Below, in pieces: positions 1 through 5,656 of a DNA stretch of 5,656 bases. Each line of letters starts with the position of its first letter. Positions within the stretch are counted from its first letter, which is position 1. Source of the DNA: a bacterium F11 (GTDB lineage Bacteria; Elusimicrobiota; Elusimicrobia; F11). Both the position numbers and the translations under genes were made by a program. The stretch is from assembly GCA_002176905.1 (NCBI GenBank), contig MSYE01000219.1, forward strand, positions 1 to 5,656, read 5' to 3'. The notes under the pieces were generated by a model. It saw only the letters and a program-made list of their open reading frames with translations, was not told where the DNA came from and ran no database searches.

Positions 1-164
1 AAACCTAAGGCAATAAACAACGTCTCAGCCAGAGGTCCGATAATAAAGGCCAATATTCCTTTAACAAGGGAATTGTTAAATCTGGGATCTTTTGAATTGG
101 CCGCCAAATAATAAGCCAAGGTCCAAGGCATGAAATAAAGAGAGAGAGGAATGGATGGTCTGAT
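1..164 (-). other. C-terminal membrane segments with PLAETLF motif, CPBP-like, cut by the window edge
   Basis: Residues 1830-1849 (PLSLYFMPWTLAYYLAA and neighbours) form one hydrophobic stretch. A short polar loop follows, and then 1863-1883 (VKGILAFIIGPLAETLFIALG), a second helix still running at the edge. P1873-L-A-E1876-T-L-F resembles motif 1 of CPBP/CAAX-type intramembrane proteases, P-x-x-E-(E/T)-x-x-F. In that family the first glutamate is catalytic, and members with ET in place of EE exist. The later CPBP motifs, which would confirm the call, lie outside the window. It may equally be an ordinary membrane anchor. Confidence 0.4.
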
Positions 165-3100
165 ATTCGACTCTTTTTCTTGCTCACCATTTGTTAAGCG
201 TTGTCTGGCTTGTTCGAGATGGGATTGGGCATTGGACCGAAGTAAATAATACTGATCGGCAAGCTTTCGAATCTCTTGTCGCATATGGCGAAGGTTTCTT
301 TTGGCTTGCCTGATTTCATACATATAACGACGCTGCTCGTTTACAAAATCATTCATCTTTACAGAATCAACTGTTCCATCTCTCATCCGTTGTCGTTGTT
401 GGGAGGCAATGAATATTCTTCTCCGATTCCTTACTTCTTCATAAGACGTTTTTCGATTTCGTGCATCAATCCAATCCCTTTCCACATCGTCCATGTGTTG
501 ACCAGATTTGGCTCCCATAAACAATCCCAAACCGTCTTTTGCCAATTGAATTGATGCTTCTGCTTGGTCTCTGGTTCCTATAGCCCTATGATACCGTGAC
601 CGAATCTCAGCGATATGAATGAGAGCATGTACCAGCATCCGATCTGGATTTAGTTTTTTGGTTTGATATAACTTCACAACTTCATCAAACGCCTGAAGGG
701 CCTCTCTGGCATCCACCACTCCATTTGGATCCTGTTCAGCCTTCTTTTTGCAAACATAGCCAAGAATAGACTGTAACCTTGGATTTTCAGGATTCATTTG
801 AACAGCTTCTTTGGCATAATCATAGGCCTTGTTGAGATTTCCCCCAAAGCGTGCTTCCACCAACGCCAAATTTGAAAGAATAACCGGTTCACCCTTTGCC
901 TTGCGATGGGCCTTTCGTAAATCATGAATAATCTGGCGTGGACTCTCTTTTAATTCCCATGCCGCATTATTCAGTGTGTAACCATCGATCTGACGAGCAG
1001 ATAATCCTCTTATCTCACCATTCTCCACCAACTCCCATTTATCCTTAAAATCTACTGGGGATACATATACTTTTTTCCCATCCAATCGAATGCCAACAAC
1101 GGGTTTAACATCTCCTCCATCATCTCGATCAAGCCGAATGGGCTCAATTCCATAAGCACTATCGACGATGAGAACCTTGGGGTCACTTGAATTGATAACA
1201 ACCAAATTAACGGCACGCCGAACCATATTTCCATCCTGATCAATAGGTTCATCTACAATTTCAACAGAAACCTTGTTGCGATAAGCTCTTCTCTTCTCTG
1301 GAGCTTGTCGGGCCAATCCAAAACAACAAGCAACAGAATGGACCAATTTGGAATAGGCCAAGCTGGTCCCAACACCGTTTCTCCGAACCTCGATCAGTTC
1401 GTTGGCACCATTCACTTCGCTGTAAGTTAAACCAGATGATTGAACCAACTCAACAATCCAATACACCACGGCTGTTTCAATATCGACGATGGTTTGATGG
1501 GCAAGACTTTCATTGCGAAGGATATGGGTTTGAACAAACTGTCCAAAATCATGTAGCGTCGCTTGCTCCCTTGGCCTTTCATCCAAATACGCTCGCATCA
1601 ATTCACCGACAACAGCATGAACCTTCAGCTTTGGATGGTTATGCAACCCACGGCTTGCAATGGCCACATATTGCTGAAATCCTGTTTGAAGAATCTCTGC
1701 CGCCATCTCTCTTTCTTCTAAGTATTTCATACGCGGGACATAACGGGCCACCATATCCGTAAAAAGAAGAGAAAAAACCAGAAGGGTTAAGAAAGTACCA
1801 ACTTCTTGGAAGGGAGCAGAAATCGCAAATGATGCCAGTAGTGAGTGAAGCTTATAAACAAAAAGAAGAAGGAGCATTTTAAGAGGACGGAGTTGATACC
1901 CATATTTCTTTAGAAAAGATAAATTCTCAGCTGGATGATATTGCATCCATTTAAAGAAGGACTGAATTCCAACAGCAACCAGAATCCCCAAAACCCAACT
2001 CAAAGGTCCAAGAACAAAAATTCCGACAGACTCCCCAAAAACAGCAAGATAATAAGGTGTAAGAATATAACTTCCAAGAAAGGCTCCCACAACAGCAGGC
2101 AGTATTTGACCCCGCAAGTATGCCTGGCCTTCCCACTCCCCTTCAGCATGAGCCCACTCATGCTTCGGTGCCCCCAAGCAAAATACAGCTAGAACCATAC
2201 TCCACTTCAATAGCAATGCCGGTAACAATGTAAGGAAAAACCAGACTCCACTTCCAAGAGAATCGACTTTCTTCCATTCATTTAAAGGTGAGTATACAAG
2301 GACATGATAAAGATTTTGATGAACCATCAACTGCTGCTCCAACTCATCATAAGACATAAAGTCGATAGGTCCATTGTTGTTGTTTGCGTCAGATCTATTG
2401 GGATTACCGGGAATGGCTCTCATACGGAAAATGGGTTCTCCTTCATCAGCTTCGGGAATGATCGCAAATCCAACCAAGATATCGGCGATTCGAGTTAAAA
2501 CAACAATTCCTAGGAATCGAATACCAAAGAAAAGAATAAAAGGCCCAGCAAGGGGAGCTGATGCCATTAAAATGAGCCAATAATAGACAGCCGATTGATC
2601 GCTTGGGGCCACAACGGCCATAAGAACAATCACCATTCCCACCGCAGGCAAGCCCCACCGCGCAAAACTCCTACGCGACCACTCTATGGAATTGGCCCGG
2701 GATATGTCTCTGTTTCTTTCATACGCTTGTTGTGCTCGATATTCATGATAGGTGCGTTCAAATATGCTAGCCGCATTCAAGGCATCCTCGTTCAAAAGCC
2801 GTTTAAAAGCCTCCCATCCCTGCGGATTGCTTCCATTTCCAACCATAAATGAAGGAAAAACAGCTTGCACGAAATCATCCTCCATGGTGATAAATTCACC
2901 CATTGAATTGAAAAAGAGAACGGGATATTTATTGGCCAACAAAGAAAGCAATAGCATCGGAGATTGGCCATCCAATCTACCGGTTGATTCGTACTGCTTT
3001 CCAGTTAAAAGCAGTCTCATTAGATCAAGAATAAAACCCCTTACTTCTAGCTGGAGAGCTTTTTGTTCATCGTTAATTTCATCATCGTCAACCAATGCGT

Positions 3101-5651
3101 CATCTTCAGGCATTTCTTCATAAAATAGAGAAACTTCTGACTCTTGTTGATCCCCTGATTCTTGTTCTGCCCCTGATTCTTGTTCTGCCCCTCCTCTAGA
3201 TCGGGATCGATTTACTACCAGGGAAATAATATTGAGCATCTTATTCTTATGTCCGTTTAAAGATCTCCGGCTGATTCCCTGTAAAGCGAATTGATAAGCC
3301 TCGGGCATCCAAGACGCAGAATCCATTAATGCCCAATAGGAATTGATGCCGTTTCGATATTGCTCCAATATTTTATTTCCCTGCAAATTCTCTTTTCGCT
3401 CAAGAATACTTAAGCGGAGTAACTCTTTATCAAAAATGGTCCGAATCTCTTCTGCTGATAATTCGATGGCGTTTTCTGCTGCACCAGTGATGGTCTGAAA
3501 AGCCATATTGAGAAACGTTTCTGGGATAATGGCCACCACATCTTCTTCAGTATTTCTCATCATCTTCTTTAAATTAACCACGGATTCATACAATTGATCG
3601 ATATGCCGCAGCAAATCATCTTTTTCAACAACAAATTGGGCTCTAGAGAGCATGGCTCGTTGATACGAACTATCTCCGCTGCTCATATTTTGAAAATATT
3701 TATAGAAACCAAAGGGAGAAGGAGCGAGCCCGTCAAGAGCATCGGACTTAAAATCAGATTTTTCCAACAACCGAATATCTTTATGGATCTCCCCTTCTCC
3801 AAGTCGGGAAGCAATCTCATAAATATAAGCGCGAAGTCCAGATGGCGGCAGATCCTTCCAATTCCCTGATGATCGACTCAAATCAGCTGGTACAAGACCA
3901 TGTTCCCGCAAAAGTTGTAAGGTTCTTAAGCAATAAATTTCCGAAAATTGTCGTCTTATTCCTGGATAGCCAACTTGTTCCAATATAAACGTCACCAATT
4001 CAACCTTTTGGTTTCCCCTTAAATGATCAAAGAAACTCAAAAATGTTTGAAATGATCCCTCTGTTTCTCCCAAAGACCAATGCTCACGGTGAAAATGGGG
4101 TTTATCGAGCCTGGCCAAGGGAATCTTGACTCTTTGAACCTTCTCCAGTGTTGACGCATTAACTTCATCATAGGACACCAATGCTGCCAATTCTTCTACC
4201 AAATGCCTCATAAAAGGTTGGTTGTGTTCAAGAAGGGTCGACCAAGGAACATCCTCAATCAAATGATGTTCCATGAGGTAAGCCAAATCTTCAGATGTTT
4301 CAAGTTGATTCAAGGGTTTGGGATGAAGATCCGCCAAATAACCCAGGTGATCCATCATATACCAATGGGGCGTTAAAAGAATTGGATCATCCCTTTTCTT
4401 ATATTTGCGATGATAATAGTGATACATTCCTTGAATTGTACACCCGGTACTATCCAACCTTACAAACCGGGAATAATCTTGCCCCACATTACGAGGGCTC
4501 ATAGCCAACCGTGATGCCAACTCTTCAAGAAGACCACCTCTCATTGCAGAAGGCATTATTTCCCAAAAGTTTTTTTCTTGAATCGCCTGTTGGACCCGCT
4601 TTCTCCAATCTCGCCGAAAATGTCCGGTGTCCAACACAACTTCCCCCTCTCTTCCCAGCTCATCCCACAATCGATGATGAAGAACCGCATTGATCCGGAA
4701 TAGGAGGGTTCCATTTTCTCTTTCCCCGAGAAGCTGACGTTGCGTGTCTTCATCTGTTTCCAGGTCGATATGGATTTTGGCTTTTCCTGGTGTTAAATCC
4801 ATCTCCGTTGTTCGAATTCGAATATCACCTGTTAGGACATCTTCAAGATCGACATCTAATATTGAAATTAAAACCTTATGTACCTCTTCCTCACGAATCG
4901 TTTCCTTGGCCTTTCCATCACTCTTCTTTTCTCTCCTTAGATGTCTGGCTGACTTTGGTTTCCAAGGGATGGCGTTTACCAAGTGGGGAACATAGGGATT
5001 GATGTTCTCTTCATGAGGCTGATCAAGGATATTCACCAACAAAGAAGCTTCAGGAGTCCCTTTCAAAAGAGGAACCATTAAAGAATTTGATGCTTCAAGA
5101 TCACGAAGACATCGATGAATTGAATCGGGCCACCAAAGAGCGGTGTCCAATATGGCCAAGTAAGCTTCCAATCCTTCCATCCAAAGCCGAAGAGAATCCA
5201 TTTCCAATTGTCTTCTCTTCATTACCTGCCTTTTTTCTTCCATTGTCCTGGCAACGACTTCCCCATGTTTCCTTTCCTCAATGGCCTTTGAAGCCTTGTA
5301 CATCGCAAGGTCGATTTCTAATCGAATATTCTCAATGGTATCTTGGCTTGGATTTTCCCCAGCTTCTCTCAGTGACCTCCGTAATTCTTGTTCATCTTGA
5401 GCAAGGGGAAAGTCGGACTGAGGATTTGGATCAACCAAGGCATAGGATCCATGCAACTTACCAATCTGCTCACCAAGCTGGTGGGGTGAGGTGATGAATC
5501 CGATTTGGTCCAAAAGGTATCTTGTTACACCAAAAATCTCCCCTTTAATTCCATCAGGAGCCTTTTGATAAAAACTGAGATAAAAACTCTCCAGACTTGG
5601 ATCAAAAAGTGGGATTTTCTCATTGCATTCGCTGCGATAGAGTTCTGTCCT
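1..5651 (-). CDS. Giant multidomain membrane protein with HExxH metalloprotease-like core and TPR repeats, partial at 3' end (5' end uncertain)
   Basis: This frame runs for 1883 codons without a stop and leaves the left edge, so the C-terminus is missing. The right limit is an in-frame TAA at 5652-5654. No ATG follows it until residue 117 (5301-5303). The first TTG is residue 47 (5511-5513), with no convincing Shine-Dalgarno sequence. Residues 1-46 nevertheless read like normal protein, so the true start probably lies outside the window and the TAA may reflect a one-base error or frameshift. Order of parts: unrecognised soluble region (1-810), acidic repeat linker (814-863), helical segment (864-999), polytopic membrane domain with HEWAH (1000-1305), helical stretch, transglutaminase-like core (1424-1503), TPRs (1558-1707), basic coiled coil (1724-1825), hydrophobic C-terminal part with PLAETLF (1830 on). 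Cysteine is rare, eight in 1883 residues. I infer a membrane-bound, possibly proteolytic protein. Substrate and pathway are unknown. The frame is certain, the function tentative. Confidence 0.93.
177..482 (-). other. Basic, Arg/Gln-rich probable coiled coil, residues 1724-1825
   Basis: From residue 1724 the chain is dominated by Arg, Gln, Glu and Lys, with hydrophobic residues spaced about three and four apart: YEEVRNRRRIFIASQQRQRM (1737-1756) and then YEIRQAKRNLRHMRQEIRKL (1778-1797), continuing to RSNAQSHLEQARQRL (1805-1819). No proline occurs in this stretch, which supports long helices. A coiled coil or helical stalk between the TPRs and the second membrane part is the simplest reading. 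The high positive charge could favour contact with lipids or nucleic acid, but nothing decides this. Confidence 0.6.
531..980 (-). other. TPR repeat region, residues 1558-1707
   Basis: One repeat fits the tetratricopeptide pattern well: VILSNLALVEARFGGNLNKA then YDYAKEAVQMNPENP (1590-1624), with NLA, G, A..YA, A and the closing NPENP in expected places. The unit before it (1558-1589, LNNAAWELKES...DLRKA....GEP) and the two after it (about 1625-1668 and 1669-1707, with REALQAFDEVVKLY and DQAEASIQLAKDGL) are more diverged but have similar helix pairs and length, the third carrying an insertion around QDPNGV. TPRs bind partner proteins. Here they follow the transglutaminase-like part and would be a docking surface outside the membrane. 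Confidence 0.7.
1143..1382 (-). other. Transglutaminase-like core, apparently without catalytic Cys and His, residues 1424-1503
   Basis: The segment NGVGTSLAYSKLV...CCFGLA (1425-1447) has the pattern of the transglutaminase-like core G-x-C-x-S-x-A-x-L...A...G-I/L. The position expected to hold the catalytic cysteine is G1428. About 30 residues later MVRRAVNLVVIN (1476-1487) resembles the usual HaWN-x-V-x-I strand, with arginine where the histidine is expected. KVLIVDSAYG (1492-1501) resembles w-x-x-x-D-x-x-x-G, with the aspartate D1497 kept. TPR repeats follow, as they do in SirB1-like proteins. If correct, this is a non-catalytic fold used for binding. The two cysteines C1442-C1443 lie in the helix, not at the catalytic place. 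The match is by eye only and could be accidental. Confidence 0.35.
1737..2654 (-). other. Polytopic membrane domain, residues 1000-1305, metalloprotease-like
   Basis: Strongly hydrophobic stretches appear at about residues 1000-1016, 1022-1043, 1041-1058, 1134-1148, 1150-1163, 1182-1203, 1207-1231, 1257-1280 and 1283-1301. Some of these may be re-entrant or shorter than a full crossing. A polar loop of about 70 residues (1060-1130, with DEGEP and an NNNN run) separates the first group from the second. The HEWAH motif lies immediately after the helix ending near 1163 (VLAVFCLGAPK), the usual setting of zinc ligands in intramembrane or membrane-anchored metalloproteases. I infer a protease that acts at or in the membrane. 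Helix boundaries were judged by eye. Confidence 0.75.
2097..2162 (-). other. HExxH zinc-protease motif (HEWAHA ... GQILP), M50-like
   Basis: Residues 1164-1168 read HEWAH, a complete HExxH: two candidate zinc-binding histidines and the catalytic glutamate E1165. The next residues run A1169, then A1177, then G1181-Q1182-I-L-P1185. M50B site-2 proteases commonly have HE(W/F/V)AHA, then an alanine and G(R)-(L/I)-x-L-x-P some 15 to 20 residues later, so the spacing here is similar but about three residues shorter. The second M50 motif (N-x-x-P with a downstream D-G, supplying the third zinc ligand) was not found. Alternatives are M48 or M56, where a downstream glutamate binds zinc; E1315 in LEEREMAAE (1311-1319) is one candidate. 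The HExxH is certain, the M50 assignment is weak. Confidence 0.6.
2655..3062 (-). other. Helical charged segment before the membrane domain, residues 864-999
   Basis: After the acidic linker come hydrophobic helices (VRGFILDLMRLLLTG near 871-885 and PMLLLSLLANKYPVLFF near 897-914). A charged stretch follows, with FERTYHEYRAQQAYERNRD at about 964-982, and then a basic patch (SRRSFARW, 992-999) directly before the first membrane helix. A basic patch beside a membrane helix suggests by the positive-inside rule that this side is cytoplasmic. No family was recognised. Confidence 0.5.
3063..3212 (-). other. Acidic low-complexity linker, residues 814-863
   Basis: The encoded segment starts with a basic SRSRGG stretch and then turns strongly acidic. 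It contains GAEQES-type hexapeptides followed by EEMPEDDALVDDDEINDEQ, with hardly any hydrophobic clusters. Such composition normally marks a disordered linker. It separates the N-terminal head from the helical and membrane part that follows. No function beyond spacing or charge-mediated contact can be supported. Confidence 0.7.
3138..3191 (-). repeat. Three tandem 18-bp units coding GAEQES-type hexapeptides
   Basis: On the plus strand the unit tgattcttgttctgcccc occurs at 3156-3173 and 3174-3191 with no difference. A third unit at 3138-3155 matches at 14 of 18 bases. The length is a multiple of three, so unit gain or loss keeps the frame. On the minus strand the units read GAEQES, GAEQES and GDQQES. 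The identity of two copies points to a recent duplication by slippage. Confidence 0.9.
3222..5651 (-). other. N-terminal soluble region of the giant protein, residues 1-810, family not recognised
   Basis: I do not recognise any family here. The sequence has no membrane segment and no signal peptide that I can see; the beginning may be missing. Most of it has the heptad-like spacing of helical proteins, with charged helices around residues 75-160 (RRQLEMDSLRLWMEGLEAYL near 146-165). A more beta-like patch lies at about 250-300, with alternating hydrophobics such as GDIRIRTTEMDL and KAKIHIDLE. Residues 411-524 are unusually rich in histidine. Residues 600-800 are again helical, with many Glu, Leu and Asn. 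The part precedes the membrane domain, so it would lie on one side of the membrane as a large extramembrane head. It could be a scaffold, a binding region or several fast-evolving domains. Confidence 0.6.
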
Positions 5652-5656
5652 TTATA

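Noticed and set aside
276..554. Plus-strand frame of 92 codons
   Set aside because: It is antisense to the Arg/Gln-rich coiled coil and the end of the TPR region. Its composition is that of a complement shadow.
1224..1303. Second M50 zinc motif (N-x-x-P...DG) in the later membrane helices
   Set aside because: YHPAEN (1238-1243) and FTDM (1297-1300) were considered, but neither has the N-x-x-P followed by D-G pattern, so the third zinc ligand was not assigned.
1436..1762. Plus-strand frame of 108 codons
   Set aside because: It is antisense to the helical part before the transglutaminase-like segment and has no recognisable motif.
1951..2658. Short minus-strand frames at 1951-2136 and 2446-2658, rich in Cys and Trp
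   Set aside because: They are shifted readings of the membrane domain. Their high Cys and Trp content is unlike the main frame, which has eight Cys in 1883 residues.
2752..3123. Plus-strand frame of 123 codons with many Ser residues
   Set aside because: The serine runs are the complement of Asp/Glu-rich codons in the acidic linker on the minus strand. It has no supported start signal or motif.
4556..4753. Minus-strand frames at 4556-4753 and 1052-1252
   Set aside because: Both are offset frames inside the long coding frame, short and without domain or start support.
5087..5494. Plus-strand frame of 135 codons
   Set aside because: It lies entirely opposite the long minus-strand frame. Its translation is rich in Pro, Ser and Leu, as expected for the antisense of charged helices, and shows no domain.
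5648..5653. AAAGGA on the minus strand as a ribosome binding site
   Set aside because: It has a Shine-Dalgarno-like sequence, but no ATG, GTG or TTG in the main frame lies at a usable distance. The ATG about 30 bases downstream is in another frame and opens only a short peptide.
1..5656. CRISPR array, tRNA, rRNA, terminator hairpin or transposon ends
   Set aside because: No spaced direct repeats, tRNA-like arms, strong hairpin with T-run between genes, or terminal inverted repeats were seen by eye. There is no intergenic space in the window.

Overview
The window is filled almost completely by one minus-strand reading frame. It is open from the in-frame TAA at 5652-5654 to the left edge, 1883 codons with no in-frame stop, and it leaves the window without a stop codon. 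I found no second gene, RNA gene, terminator, CRISPR array or insertion sequence. The shorter ATG-to-stop frames on either strand overlap this frame and look like its shadows. Residue numbers below count from the first codon after the TAA: residue n occupies bases 5652-3n to 5654-3n.

The absence of introns, the standard code (no in-frame TGA, TAG or TAA over 1883 codons), the lack of strong GC bias and the very long multidomain membrane protein fit a bacterium. Giant proteins of this kind are known from lineages such as Omnitrophota, Planctomycetota and environmental Chlamydiae. The window does not decide among these, and the taxonomic suggestion is inference only.

Right to left (N- to C-terminal), the protein has these parts. 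Residues 1 to about 810 are a large soluble region, mostly helical, that I do not recognise. Residues 814-863 are an acidic linker containing three tandem copies of an 18-bp repeat (GAEQES-type). Residues 864-999 are a helical charged segment. Residues 1000-1305 are a polytopic membrane domain with a HEWAH zinc-protease motif at 1164-1168, resembling the first motif of M50 site-2 proteases. Residues 1306-1423 are helical. Residues 1424-1503 resemble a transglutaminase-like core whose catalytic Cys and His appear to be missing. Residues 1558-1707 hold TPR repeats, and 1724-1825 a very basic, Arg/Gln-rich probable coiled coil. From 1830 the chain returns to the membrane, ending in a helix with a PLAETLF motif that resembles the first motif of CPBP (CAAX-type) intramembrane proteases, where the window stops.

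The most interesting reading is a single very large membrane-anchored protein that carries an intramembrane metalloprotease-like core, a pseudo-transglutaminase-like module, TPR scaffolding and perhaps a second intramembrane protease module. The open frame and the HExxH, TPR and membrane segments are visible directly. The M50, transglutaminase and CPBP assignments are motif-level inferences that a profile or structure search must test.
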